Assembly: GCA_018268455.1 (NCBI GenBank)
Contig: JAFDWM010000001.1
Location: 1-64,000 of the forward strand
DNA: 64,000 bases
Source of the DNA: Actinomycetota bacterium
GTDB taxonomy: Bacteria > Actinomycetota > Actinomycetes > Actinomycetales > Microbacteriaceae
Reading direction: 5' to 3'
Every line of letters starts with the position of its first letter. Within the stretch, counting starts at the first letter, position 1. This document shows positions 28,747 through 37,371 of the stretch, piece by piece. The position numbers were made by a program, and so were the translations under genes. The notes under the pieces are model-generated. The model was not told where the DNA came from and searched no databases. It saw only the letters and a list, made by a program, of their open reading frames with translations.

Positions 28747-29802
28747 ATGAAGCTGGCCATGGTCGGACTCGGTCGAATGGGCGCGAACATCGTGCGCCGC
28801 CTCATGCGAGGCGGTCACGAGTGCGTGGTCTACGACGTCAACCCGGACGCGGTCGCGACGCTCGTCGCCGAGGGCGCGATCGGGGCCGACTCGTATGCGG
28901 ACCTGGCCGCGAAGCTCGACGGGCCGCGTGTGGTCTGGTTGATGATCCCGGCCGGTCTCACCGGGCGCGTCGTCGACGAGCTGAGCCAGGTGCTGCAGCC
29001 GGGCGACATCCTCATCGACGGCGGCAACTCGAACTACCACGACGACGTGCGCCGGGCCGCGAAACTGCGCGAGCAGGGCCTGAGCTACGTCGACGTGGGC
29101 ACGAGCGGCGGCGTGTTCGGCCTGGAGCGCGGCTACTGCCTGATGGTCGGCGGCCCGGACGAGGCGTTCGCCACGATCACGCCGATCCTGGAGACGATCG
29201 CCCCGGGAGCGGGGGACGTGGAGCGCACACCCGGACGCACCGGGGAACTCGCACCGGAGGAGCGCGGCTTCCTGCACTGCGGGCCGAGCGGCGCAGGGCA
29301 TTTCGTGAAGATGGTGCACAACGGCATCGAGTACGGCATCATGGCAGCCCTCGCCGAGGGCCTCAACATCCTGCAGAACGCCGACGCCGGGATCCGCGAG
29401 GCCGAGCACTCCGCCGAGGTCGCCCCGCTCGAGGAGCCCGAGTTCTACCAGTTCGACATCGATACCCCAAAGGTGACGGAGCTGTGGCGACGCGGATCCG
29501 TGATCTCGTCCTGGCTGCTCGACCTGAGCGCGGCGGCGCTGCAGGCCAACCCGACGCTGGAGGGCCTGGCGGGCCGGGTCTCCGACTCCGGGGAGGGCCG
29601 GTGGACGGTCAAGGCCGCGATCGACGTGGGCGTGCCCGTGCCGGTGCTCGCCGCGTCGCTCTTCGAGCGCTTTGCGTCGCGCGACGAGGATCGGTTCGCG
29701 AACCAGGTGCTCTCGGCGATGCGCCTGCAGTTCGGCGGGCACCAGGAGCTGCCGGCCGGTGACGTGCTCGAGGCGGGCAGCAGCAAGGCCGAGACAGCCT
29801 GA
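28747..29802 (+). CDS. gnd: 6-phosphogluconate dehydrogenase, decarboxylating (short form)
   Basis: 351 residues, the short form seen in many bacteria rather than the ~470-residue E. coli type. VGLGRMGANIVRRL is the nucleotide loop; DGGNSNYHDD, DVGTSGGVFGLERG and GPSGAGHFVKMVHNGIEYG (catalytic Lys and substrate-binding His-Asn) are conserved. It makes ribulose-5-phosphate, CO2 and NAD(P)H. ATG 28747 follows GGGAGAGGA. FAH-family and MFS genes follow. Confidence 0.93.
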   Translation: MKLAMVGLGRMGANIVRRLMRGGHECVVYDVNPDAVATLVAEGAIGADSYADLAAKLDGPRVVWLMIPAGLTGRVVDELSQVLQPGDILIDGGNSNYHDDVRRAAKLREQGLSYVDVGTSGGVFGLERGYCLMVGGPDEAFATITPILETIAPGAGDVERTPGRTGELAPEERGFLHCGPSGAGHFVKMVHNGIEYGIMAALAEGLNILQNADAGIREAEHSAEVAPLEEPEFYQFDIDTPKVTELWRRGSVISSWLLDLSAAALQANPTLEGLAGRVSDSGEGRWTVKAAIDVGVPVPVLAASLFERFASRDEDRFANQVLSAMRLQFGGHQELPAGDVLEAGSSKAETA

Positions 29803-29837
29803 TCCGGATCCGCGCCGCCCGCGGATAGGCTGGGGCC

Positions 29838-30617
29838 GTGAAGATCGCGCGGTTCAGCCATGACGACGGCATCAAGTACGGCATCCTCGACGAGGGCGAG
29901 CTGGTGGTGCTCGCCGGGGATCCGATGTTCGCCGGCTACGAGACCACGGGCGAGCGCGTTCCGCTCGCCGATGCGGCGCTGCTCGCGCCGGTGATCCCGC
30001 GCTCCAAGGTCGTCTGCGTGGGGAAGAACTACCACGACCACGCCGCCGAGATGGGCGGCGAGGCGCCGGCGGAGCCGCTGCTGTTCCTGAAGCCGAACAC
30101 GGCCGTGATCGGCCCTGGAGACACGATCGTGCGTCCCGTCGCGCTCTCGCAGCGCACCGAGCACGAGGGGGAGCTCGTCGTCGTGATCGGGCGGATCGCG
30201 AAGAACGTGACGGCGGAGAACGCCGGCAGGTATGTGTTCGGCTACACGGTCGGCAACGACGTCACGGCGCGCGACCTTCAGCGCAAGGACGGTCAGTGGT
30301 CGCGTGCCAAGGGCTTCGACACGTTCTGCCCGCTGGGCCCGTGGATCGAGACCGAGTTCGCCCTGGACGAGGCGGAGCTCACCACGCGCGTCAACGGCGA
30401 GGTGCGCCAGCACGCACCGCTGAGTGACATGATCCACTCGGTCGCCGACATCATCGCTTACGCATCGGCCGTGTTCACGCTGCTTCCCGGTGACGTCATC
30501 ATGACAGGCACGCCGGCGGGTGTCGGCGCCTTCGAGGCGGGCGACGCGGTCGAGGTCGAGATCACCGGCATCGGGACGCTGCGCAACGCGGTCCGCGACG
30601 CCCTGCCCGCCTCGTGA
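29838..30617 (+). CDS. fumarylacetoacetate hydrolase (FAH)-family protein
   Basis: 259 residues. The FAH fold signature is clear: VVCVGKNYHDHAAEMG, then metal-binding glutamates in EHEGELVVVIG and the Asp region YTVGNDVTARDLQ, ending GDVIMTGTPAGVG. Members hydrolyse or decarboxylate C-C bonds in oxo-acids; many actinobacterial ones act as 2-oxo-acid decarboxylase/hydratase or acylpyruvase. GTG 29838. Its stop overlaps the next GTG start by 4 bp. Exact substrate not predictable. Confidence 0.88.
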   Translation: MKIARFSHDDGIKYGILDEGELVVLAGDPMFAGYETTGERVPLADAALLAPVIPRSKVVCVGKNYHDHAAEMGGEAPAEPLLFLKPNTAVIGPGDTIVRPVALSQRTEHEGELVVVIGRIAKNVTAENAGRYVFGYTVGNDVTARDLQRKDGQWSRAKGFDTFCPLGPWIETEFALDEAELTTRVNGEVRQHAPLSDMIHSVADIIAYASAVFTLLPGDVIMTGTPAGVGAFEAGDAVEVEITGIGTLRNAVRDALPAS

Positions 30618-31885
30618 GCGTCACCGCGGTCTCGCTGGCCGACCGGCACCGGATCCAGCGCAGAACCGTCGGGATCCTGTCGCTGGGCCAGGTGCTCGGC
30701 GGCGTCGCCTTCGGCGCGACGGTCTCGCTCGGCGCCCTGCTCGCCAAGGACATCTCCGGCAGCGATGCGCTCTCCGGCCTCGCCACCGCCTCGGTGACGC
30801 TGGGTGCCGCTCTGGCGGCGATCCCGCTCGCGCGGCTCGCGAACGCGCGCGGGCGCCGGTTCGCGCTGACCGGCGGCAACCTGCTCGCCCTGGTCGGCAT
30901 CGCGATCGTGATCTCGGCGGCAGCGATCCGGTCGTTCCCGCTGCTGCTCGTGGGCATCGTCTTGATCGGCATGGGCAACGCCGGCAACCTCCAGTCCCGG
31001 TTCGCGGCGACCGACCTCGCCGAGCCCGCCCACCGCGGCCGTGACCTGTCGGTCGTGGTCTGGGCGACGACGATCGGCGGTGTCGCGGGACCGCTGCTGC
31101 TCGGCGCGGGGGAGCAGTTGGGCCGGGCGATCGGGATGCCCGTGCACACCGGCTCCTACCTGTTCTCGCTCGTCGCGCAGGTGGCCGCGCTCACCCTGTA
31201 CCTGGTGGCGCTGCGCCCGGATCCGCTGCTCGTCGCGCGCACCCTGCCCGAGGCCGGAGCCACGGGCGCCGCCGACGCCCGCGCCGACCGGCCGATCGTG
31301 GCCCGCTATGCGATCTTCGCGATCGCCGGATCCCACGTCACGATGGCCTCGGTGATGGCGATGACCCCGGTGCACCTGCTGAACATGGCGATGGCGGGGA
31401 TGGACCACGGCATGGGGCAGACCGGCCCCGCCATGTCGGAGGTCGACGCGACGGTGCTGATCGGCGTGACGATCGCGCTGCACGTCGCCGGCATGTACGG
31501 GCTGTCGCCCGTGTTCGGCATCCTCGCCGACCGCTGGGGAAGGCTGCAGACCGTGCTGCTGGGCCAGGCGCTGCTCGTCGCATCGCTGTGCTTCGCGATG
31601 TTCGGCGGCGAGCAGGCCTGGGGCGTCATGGTGGCGCTCGTGCTGCTCGGTCTCGGCTGGAGCGCCGCGACCGTCGCCGGCGCCGCGCTGCTCACGGAGG
31701 CGTCAGCGCCCGCGCTGCGCACGCGACGTCAGGGCCGCAGCGACTCGCTCATGAGCCTGTGCGCGGCCGGAGGCGCGGTGCTGGCCGGAGTGATCCTGCA
31801 GAACTTCTCCTACGCCGGGCTGGCGATCTCGGCGCTCGTGGTGGTGGCGGCGATCGTGCTTCTCTCGCCGCTCGGCCGACGCTGA
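30614..31885 (+). CDS. MFS transporter
   Basis: 423 residues, 12 membrane segments. The TM2-TM3 loop is LARLANARGRRFALTGG and the central region contains a Met/His-rich stretch (NMAMAGMDHGMGQTGPAM, about residues 257-274) facing one side of the membrane, which could bind metal or simply be flexible. GTG 30614 overlaps the FAH gene stop, so the two are coupled. Substrate unknown; coupling suggests uptake of a compound processed by the hydrolase, an inference only. Confidence 0.85.
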   Translation: MSVTAVSLADRHRIQRRTVGILSLGQVLGGVAFGATVSLGALLAKDISGSDALSGLATASVTLGAALAAIPLARLANARGRRFALTGGNLLALVGIAIVISAAAIRSFPLLLVGIVLIGMGNAGNLQSRFAATDLAEPAHRGRDLSVVVWATTIGGVAGPLLLGAGEQLGRAIGMPVHTGSYLFSLVAQVAALTLYLVALRPDPLLVARTLPEAGATGAADARADRPIVARYAIFAIAGSHVTMASVMAMTPVHLLNMAMAGMDHGMGQTGPAMSEVDATVLIGVTIALHVAGMYGLSPVFGILADRWGRLQTVLLGQALLVASLCFAMFGGEQAWGVMVALVLLGLGWSAATVAGAALLTEASAPALRTRRQGRSDSLMSLCAAGGAVLAGVILQNFSYAGLAISALVVVAAIVLLSPLGRR

Positions 31886-32026
31886 CACCCCTCGAAGCCG
31901 GTCTCAGCCGGTCTCTATGAGGGCGCTGGACATCCGGCCGCAATCGGCTGAGGCGGGTGTAGCGTCGGCAACGGTCCCGCGTCCCTGACCCGGGGACACG
32001 GGTGATCCGTCAACAGGGAGGTTGAC

Positions 32027-33580
32027 ATGTCACGTCTTCGGACCGTCTTCGCCGCACTCGGCGTCACCGCCATGGCAGGAGCCACCGCGCTCGCTCTGAC
32101 CCCGGTCGCCGCTGCGCCACCCTCGTCGCCACCGAGTGTCACGCCGTTCGCCGCGAAGGCCCCCGACAGCGCGTTCACGTCGTCCGCCGATGCCGACGGC
32201 ACCGCGGCGTGCACCCGCCCCGCACCGAGCAACTCCGTCTCGACCACGATCCACTGCTACACGCCCGATCAACTGCGGAGGCACTACGGCCTGGGCCCGC
32301 TCGCGACGAGCGACGACGGGGCGGGACAGACGATCGTGCTCGTCGACGCCTACGGCAGCCCGACCGCGGCGACCGACCTGAACTTCTTCGCGACGACCTT
32401 CGGCGGCCCGACCCCGGACTTCGAGTCGGTCTCGCCGCTCGGCGCCCCCGACTACAAGAACCCGACCGGCAAGGGCGTCGGTCAGTCCGGGCCAAACGCG
32501 GCGGCGGGCTGGGCGGGCGAGGCGAACCTCGACGTGCAGTGGGCGTACGCGATGGCGCCGAAGGCGCACATCGTGCTGCTGGGCACGCCACCCGCCGAGA
32601 CCCAGGGCGTGCAGGGCCTGCCGAACCTCATGAAGGCGATCGACTGGGCCATCGACACCTACCCCTCCGGTACGGTCTTCTCGATGTCGTTCGGCACCGA
32701 CGAGCAGACCTTCGGATCCCCGAACGCGGCGAAGGCGCAGTTCACGAAGTTCGACAAGACATTCCAGCGCGGACTCGCCAAGGGCGATACCTTCTTCGCC
32801 TCATCCGGCGATGACGGATCCACCGGTTACACGAACGTGAAGCGCTCCACCACGGTCGGCACCACCCCGGAGGTCAGCTACCCGAACGTGTCGCCGTACG
32901 TCACGTCGGTCGGCGGCACGCAGGTGCAGTACGGCTGGACCTGGAACCCGACTGAGGATGTGCCCTACCTCGCCGATGGCACCCGCAACCCGGCGTACTG
33001 GTCGTGGAACAGCAACGGTGAGTCTGAGGCGGTCTGGAACGAGGGCGGCTTCCAGATCGGCACCGGCGGCGGCCTGTCCACCATCTACTCGCGACCGGCG
33101 TTCCAGAACGGCGTGTCGGGGATCGTGGGCAACGCGCGCGGTGTGCCGGACATCGCGTGGAATGCGGCGGTGAACGGCGGCGTGCTCACGTACCACTCGT
33201 TCTTCCCGAGCACCGAGGGAGCCCCGGGCTGGAGCGTGTACGGAGGCACCTCGGCGGCATCCCCGCAGGCGGCGGCCGCGACGGCGATCGCGAACCAGGC
33301 CAGGAAGGCGGCCGGCAAGACGCCGATCGGCGACCTGAACGCGGCGATCTACAGCGATTCGTTCGATCGCGCCGGAGCTTTCAACGACATCGTGCCGCAG
33401 ACGTACGGCACGACGCCGAGCGGCAAGCTGGACGGCAACCGGATGTGGGCCGTGACGGACGACGGCTCGCTCACCCCGAACGCCGTCACCGGCTTCTCGA
33501 CCGCATCCGGCTACGACCTGACCACCGGCTGGGGATCGCCGAAGGTCCCGGGCTACGTGGCGGCGCTCGTCGCGCAGTAG
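32027..33580 (+). CDS. secreted sedolisin-like serine-carboxyl peptidase (S53)
   Basis: 517 residues with a signal peptide (residues 1-30, Ala-rich). The S53 triad is visible: E165 and D169 in GEANLDVQWAYAMAP, the oxyanion D262 in ASSGDDGST, and Ser409 in YGGTSAASPQ. The C-terminal calcium-site pattern FNDIV plus GYDLTTGWGSPKV also fits. Only about 45 residues separate the signal peptide from the catalytic domain (starting CYTPDQLRRHYGL), so the usual ~180-residue propeptide is absent. ATG 32027 with GGGAGG upstream. A terminator hairpin follows. Confidence 0.9.
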   Translation: MSRLRTVFAALGVTAMAGATALALTPVAAAPPSSPPSVTPFAAKAPDSAFTSSADADGTAACTRPAPSNSVSTTIHCYTPDQLRRHYGLGPLATSDDGAGQTIVLVDAYGSPTAATDLNFFATTFGGPTPDFESVSPLGAPDYKNPTGKGVGQSGPNAAAGWAGEANLDVQWAYAMAPKAHIVLLGTPPAETQGVQGLPNLMKAIDWAIDTYPSGTVFSMSFGTDEQTFGSPNAAKAQFTKFDKTFQRGLAKGDTFFASSGDDGSTGYTNVKRSTTVGTTPEVSYPNVSPYVTSVGGTQVQYGWTWNPTEDVPYLADGTRNPAYWSWNSNGESEAVWNEGGFQIGTGGGLSTIYSRPAFQNGVSGIVGNARGVPDIAWNAAVNGGVLTYHSFFPSTEGAPGWSVYGGTSAASPQAAAATAIANQARKAAGKTPIGDLNAAIYSDSFDRAGAFNDIVPQTYGTTPSGKLDGNRMWAVTDDGSLTPNAVTGFSTASGYDLTTGWGSPKVPGYVAALVAQ

Positions 33581-33586
33581 GTGCGT

Positions 33587-33620
33587 CCGCTCCGGGGCAA
33601 GCGCACCTGCCCCGGAGCGG
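33587..33620 (+). terminator. terminator after the S53 peptidase
   Basis: 13-bp perfect stem (CCGCTCCGGGGCA at 33587-33599 with 33608-33620) and 8-base loop, beginning 7 bp past the stop and followed by CCCCTTTC. Confidence 0.8.
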
Positions 33621-33636
33621 CCCCTTTCGATTCATT

Positions 33637-33683
33637 GTGCGCACGTGACCCGATCCGAACCCCGGATCGGGTCACGTGCGCAC
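33637..33683. repeat. intergenic perfect palindrome, 21-bp arms
   Basis: Arms 33637-33657 and 33663-33683 are exact reverse complements around a 5-base loop (AACCC). It follows an already adequate terminator and precedes gltX by 58 bp. No T run follows. Each arm contains CACGTG. Confidence 0.9.
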
Positions 33684-33741
33684 TCGAACGCGGATTCCCC
33701 GTCCGAGGCCGGTTCGCCTGCGGAAGTAGAATCGAAGGGCT

Positions 33742-35250
33742 ATGGCTACTCCCGATCCCCGCACCACCACCGCGTCCGGTGCCGACGTCCGCGTCCGTTT
33801 CTGCCCCTCGCCGACGGGCCTGCCGCACGTCGGTATGGTCCGCACCGCGCTGTACAACTGGGCGTACGCCCGGCACACCGGCGGCAAGATGGTGTTCCGC
33901 ATCGAGGACACCGACGCCGCGCGCGACAGCGAGGAGAGCTTCCGCCAGCTCGTCGACGCGCTGACCTGGCTCGAGATCGACTGGGATGAGGGCGTCGAGG
34001 TCGGCGGCCCGCACGAGCCCTACCGCCAGTCGCAGCGCGGGGAGATCTACCAGGGCGTGATCGAGAAGCTCAAGGCCGCCGGATCCGTCTACGAGAGCTA
34101 CTCCACGGCGGAGGAGATCGACGCCCGCAATGAGGCGAACGGCCGTGCGAAGCAGCTCGGCTACGACAACTTCGACCGCGACCTCACGGACGAGCAGAAG
34201 GCCGCCTTCCGCGCCGAAGGGCGCCAGCCGGCGCTGCGCCTGCGCGTGCCGGACGAGGACGTGACGTACGTCGACCTCATCCGCGGCGAGGTCACCTTCC
34301 CCGCCGGATCCTTCCCCGACTTCGTCGTCGTGCGTCCGAACGGCGCCCCGCTGTACACGCTGGTGAACCCGGTCGATGACGCGCTCATGGGCATCACCCA
34401 CGTCCTGCGCGGTGAGGACCTCATGCCGTCGACCGCGCGCCAGCTCGCGCTCTACGGTGCGCTCATCGACGCCGGCGTCACCACGTTCGTACCGCGGTTC
34501 GCCCACATGCCGCTCGTGCTGGGGGAGACCGGCAACAAGAAGCTCTCCAAGCGCGACCCGCAGGCCGACCTGTTCCTGCACCGCGAGCGCGGCTTCATCC
34601 ACGAGGGCCTGCTGAACTACCTCGCGCTGCTCGGATGGTCGATCGGCCCCGATCGCGACGTGTTCTCCCTGGACGAGTTCACTGCGGCGTTCGACATCGT
34701 GAACGTCAACCCGAACCCGGCCCGCTTCGACCAGAAGAAGGCCGAGTCGATCAACGGCGACCACATCCGCCTGCTCGAGCCGAAGGACTTCGCGGAGCGG
34801 ATCCTGCCCTACCTCGCTGCGGCCGATGTCTTCGGCGGCGAGCCCACGCACGAGCAGATCGTGCTGGCCTTCCGCGCGGCGCCGCTCGTGCAGGAGCGCG
34901 TGCAGTTGCTCGGCGATGTGCCCGGCATGCTCGGCTTCCTGTTCGCCGACGAGGTCTCGTACGACGCCGACGCGCTCAAGGGGCTGGGGGAGAACGCCGC
35001 CGAGGTGCTCACCGCCAGTGCCGCCGCGCTCGAGCCGCTCGACACCTTCACGCCGTCGGCCATCCAGGACGCGCTGGCCGCAGCCCTCGTCGATGGGCTC
35101 GGCCTCAAGCCCCGCGTCGCCTATGGCCCGCCCCGCGTCGCTCTGACCGGCCGTCGCGTGTCTCCGCCGCTGTTCGAGTCGATGGAGCTGCTCGGCAAGG
35201 ACGAGACGCTGCGCCGCCTTCGCGCGCTCGCCGAGTTCCTCGCGGCCTGA
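33742..35250 (+). CDS. gltX: glutamyl-tRNA synthetase
   Basis: 502 residues, class I. HIGH-type motif appears as [17 protein letters not shown] and the KMSKS-type loop as KKLSKRD (about residue 268). In actinobacteria GluRS usually also charges tRNA-Gln with Glu, which GatCAB then amidates; the Gln tRNA gene lies 96 bp downstream, which is a fitting neighbour. ATG 33742. Normal length and intact. Confidence 0.96.
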   Translation: MATPDPRTTTASGADVRVRFCPSPTGLPHVGMVRTALYNWAYARHTGGKMVFRIEDTDAARDSEESFRQLVDALTWLEIDWDEGVEVGGPHEPYRQSQRGEIYQGVIEKLKAAGSVYESYSTAEEIDARNEANGRAKQLGYDNFDRDLTDEQKAAFRAEGRQPALRLRVPDEDVTYVDLIRGEVTFPAGSFPDFVVVRPNGAPLYTLVNPVDDALMGITHVLRGEDLMPSTARQLALYGALIDAGVTTFVPRFAHMPLVLGETGNKKLSKRDPQADLFLHRERGFIHEGLLNYLALLGWSIGPDRDVFSLDEFTAAFDIVNVNPNPARFDQKKAESINGDHIRLLEPKDFAERILPYLAAADVFGGEPTHEQIVLAFRAAPLVQERVQLLGDVPGMLGFLFADEVSYDADALKGLGENAAEVLTASAAALEPLDTFTPSAIQDALAAALVDGLGLKPRVAYGPPRVALTGRRVSPPLFESMELLGKDETLRRLRALAEFLAA

Positions 35251-35259
35251 CGACGCGCC

Positions 35260-35308
35260 CGGGAGTGCGGGCCCGCGGGGCGTTTTGGCGTTCGGGCTCG
35301 CACTCGGG
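35260..35308 (+). terminator. imperfect terminator-like hairpin after gltX
   Basis: 35260-35275 and 35293-35308 pair at 13 of 16 positions plus one G-T wobble, with a 17-bp loop that contains GTTTTGG. It starts 10 bp past the gltX stop and overlaps the predicted tRNA promoter. Confidence 0.4.
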
Positions 35309-35314
35309 TAGGCT
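35285..35314 (+). promoter_or_regulatory. promoter of tRNA-Gln
   Basis: TTGGCG (35285-35290), 18-bp spacer, TAGGCT (35309-35314). Predicted start about 35321, 26 bp upstream of the mature tRNA. Confidence 0.55.
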
Positions 35315-35346
35315 TGACTCTCGGTGCGGAGCTCCGGTTTCGCCCT

Positions 35347-35418
35347 TGGGGTATGGTGTAATTGGCAACACGGCTGATTCTGGTTCAGTTGTTCTTGGTT
35401 CGAGTCCAGGTACCCCAG
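35347..35418 (+). tRNA. tRNA-Gln (CUG)
   Basis: 72-nt cloverleaf. The 7-bp acceptor stem TGGGGTA pairs fully with TACCCCA, then G discriminator and CA follow. The anticodon arm GCTGA-TTCTGGT-TCAGT has CTG at 35380-35382; the T arm contains GGTTCGAGTCC. Gln(CUG) reads CAG, the main Gln codon in this GC-rich genome. The 3' CA after the discriminator could be part of an encoded CCA remnant (GCA here), so CCA is added afterwards. Confidence 0.95.
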
Positions 35419-35425
35419 CAAAATG

Positions 35426-35452
35426 AAACCCCCGCCTGAGCGGGGGTTTTCT
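35426..35452 (+). terminator. terminator of tRNA-Gln
   Basis: 10-bp stem (35426-35435 with 35440-35449, AAACCCCCGC) with CTGA loop, followed by T/C tract TTTTCTT. A classical intrinsic terminator 7 bp after the tRNA. Confidence 0.9.
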
Positions 35453-35469
35453 TGTATGTGATCCGACAC

Positions 35470-35850
35470 TCACCGCCGCCCGAAGAGCTCCGGATCCACG
35501 GGACGCTGCGCTCGGGGCAGCCTCGCCACCACGAGGCGATACGCCTCGGTGACGAGTTCCTCGACGAGATCCTGGGGGAGGCTTCCGTCGGCCTGGAGCG
35601 TGATCCAGTGCCTCTTGTTCATGTGATAGCCGGGGACGATCGCCGGAAACGTCTCGCGCAGCGCCTCGGCATCCGACGGATCGGACTTGAGCGTCACGCT
35701 GGTCCTGCTGCCTGATCGGGACAGTGCCATGAACATCCGTTCACGCACGCGGAACACGTCGACTTCGGGACCGAACGGCTGATCGACCGAGACGCCGGGA
35801 AGCTCTTCGGCGCGCGCGGCCGCCCAGTCCTGCAGGATGTGATCGCCCAT
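35470..35850 (-). CDS. MmcQ/YjbR-family DNA-binding protein
   Basis: 126 residues. The fold is marked by GVSVDQPFGPEVDVFRVRERMFM, then SRTSVTLKSDPSDAEALRE and VPGYHMNKRHWITL, all standard in YjbR/CyaY-like proteins. The family is small and poorly understood; some members are annotated as DNA-binding. ATG 35850 begins MGDHILQDW; the longer frame overlaps the divergent lipoprotein gene and is not used. Confidence 0.88.
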   Translation of the reverse strand: MGDHILQDWAAARAEELPGVSVDQPFGPEVDVFRVRERMFMALSRSGSRTSVTLKSDPSDAEALRETFPAIVPGYHMNKRHWITLQADGSLPQDLVEELVTEAYRLVVARLPRAQRPVDPELFGRR

Positions 35851-35959
35851 CTGCTGAGCCTCTCGTCGGCGCCGCCCCGCTCCCATCTTCGCGCACCTGC
35901 CATCCGCTGTCTGGACTTGCCGCGTCACATGCTGGATCCTGATCGGGGAGGAGTCGACG

Positions 35960-37210
35960 ATGACCGCACGGCGAGGCGCAGGGATGATCATCATGGCGCT
36001 CGGCATCGCGATGCTGACCGGATGCACCGGTTCGATCTCTCCACCCCCGTCGACACCTCCGGCGAGCGGTGCGGCGACCGGCGCTGCCTCCGCGCAGTCC
36101 GCGGCGATCGCGGACATGGTGCGCGCCCAGATGACGCAGGCGCATCTGAAGAGCGCCATCGTGCGCGTCTCGGTGGGCGGCCGGGATGTCATCCGCGAGG
36201 CGTTCGGCGAGTCGATGACCGGTGTTCCGGCGACCGTCGACATGCATTTCCGCAACGGCGCCGTGGCGATCCAGTACGTGGCGACGTTGCTGCTGCAGCT
36301 CGTCGACGAGAAGAAGCTGAGTCTTGACGACAAGCTTGCGAAGTACCTTCCGGACTTCCCGCACGCCGGTGAGGTGACGCTCGGTCAGCTCGCGCAGATG
36401 ACCAGCGGGTACCCCGACTACGTGCTCGGAAACGACGCCTTCACCAAGGCCTCCTACGACGACGTGTATCGCGACTGGAACCCGCAGGAGATGCTCGCCT
36501 TCATGTCCGATCAGCCGCTGCTGTACCCGCCCGGCACCAACTGGAACTACGCGCACTCCGACTACGTGCTGCTCGGTCAGGTGCTGGAGAAGGTCACCGG
36601 CATGCCGCTGGAGCAGGCCATCAAGAAGAAGATGCTGGATCCGCTGCACCTGCGCGGCACCGTCGCCTCGCAGACGGCCGAGATCCCGGAGCCGGTGCTG
36701 CATGCGTTCACCTCGGAACGTCGCCCGTACTTCGGGATCCCCGCGGACGTGCCGTTCTTGGAGGAGTCGACGTACTGGAACCCGTCGTGGACGCTCCCAC
36801 GCGGCGCGATCGAGACCAGCACGATCGACGACCTGCACGCCACGGCGATCGCCGTCGGCACCGGCACCCTGCTGTCGAAGCAGTCCTACGCGGCGATGAC
36901 CTCGACCGACCTGCGCGGGCGCACGTCGGCGCTGCCAGGGTGCGCGACCTGCATGGCGATGGACGACACGCACACCTACGGACTCGGCGTATGGATCGCC
37001 GGGCACTGGCTGCTGCAGAACCCGCTCTTCTCCGGGTATGCGGCCACCGAGGGATATCTACCGTCGCAGAAGATCGCGATCGCGGTCGCGGTCACGTACG
37101 ACGAGGCCGCGTTCGACCCGTCCGGCGCCTACCCGAACGTCGCGTCGACGCTGTTCCGCCAGATCGGCGGCTACCTCGCCCCGGACGACGCGCCCCCGGG
37201 TGCGGGCTGA
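35960..37210 (+). CDS. class-C beta-lactamase-like lipoprotein lacking SxxK (probably non-catalytic)
   Basis: 416 residues. Lipobox LTGC puts the lipidated Cys at residue 22. The body follows the serine beta-lactamase/esterase family: LLLQLVDEKKLSLDDKLAKYLPDFPHAGEVTLGQLAQMTSGYPDY and PGTNWNYAHSDYVLLGQVLEKVTG. However, the catalytic S-x-x-K that should follow FRNG is replaced by A101-V-A-I104, and the Y-x-N motif reads Y-A-H. The protein is otherwise full length with no frameshift, so loss of activity with retained binding is likely. ATG 35960 with GGGAGGAG upstream. Confidence 0.82.
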   Translation: MTARRGAGMIIMALGIAMLTGCTGSISPPPSTPPASGAATGAASAQSAAIADMVRAQMTQAHLKSAIVRVSVGGRDVIREAFGESMTGVPATVDMHFRNGAVAIQYVATLLLQLVDEKKLSLDDKLAKYLPDFPHAGEVTLGQLAQMTSGYPDYVLGNDAFTKASYDDVYRDWNPQEMLAFMSDQPLLYPPGTNWNYAHSDYVLLGQVLEKVTGMPLEQAIKKKMLDPLHLRGTVASQTAEIPEPVLHAFTSERRPYFGIPADVPFLEESTYWNPSWTLPRGAIETSTIDDLHATAIAVGTGTLLSKQSYAAMTSTDLRGRTSALPGCATCMAMDDTHTYGLGVWIAGHWLLQNPLFSGYAATEGYLPSQKIAIAVAVTYDEAAFDPSGAYPNVASTLFRQIGGYLAPDDAPPGAG

Positions 37211-37371
37211 GCCGCGCGCCGCGGACACACGGGCGCCGCGGCGGTCGACGCGCCGCCGGAGCCATTGCCCTTGGCGCAGAAATCGTGACATCCTCGTTTG
37301 CACGTCGACGCTGATGCTCCGAGCCGCGATGCGACCCGCCCCACCGGCGTGAACCGGTCGAGGGGGAACGC

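Noticed and set aside
35960..37210. Call as an active class C beta-lactamase (resistance gene)
   Set aside because: SxxK is absent and the Tyr motif is altered, so catalysis is unlikely.
37211..37371. Possible terminator in the 161-bp gap after the lipoprotein
   Set aside because: Only a short 6-bp CGGCGG/CCGCCG pairing and no T run; not convincing.
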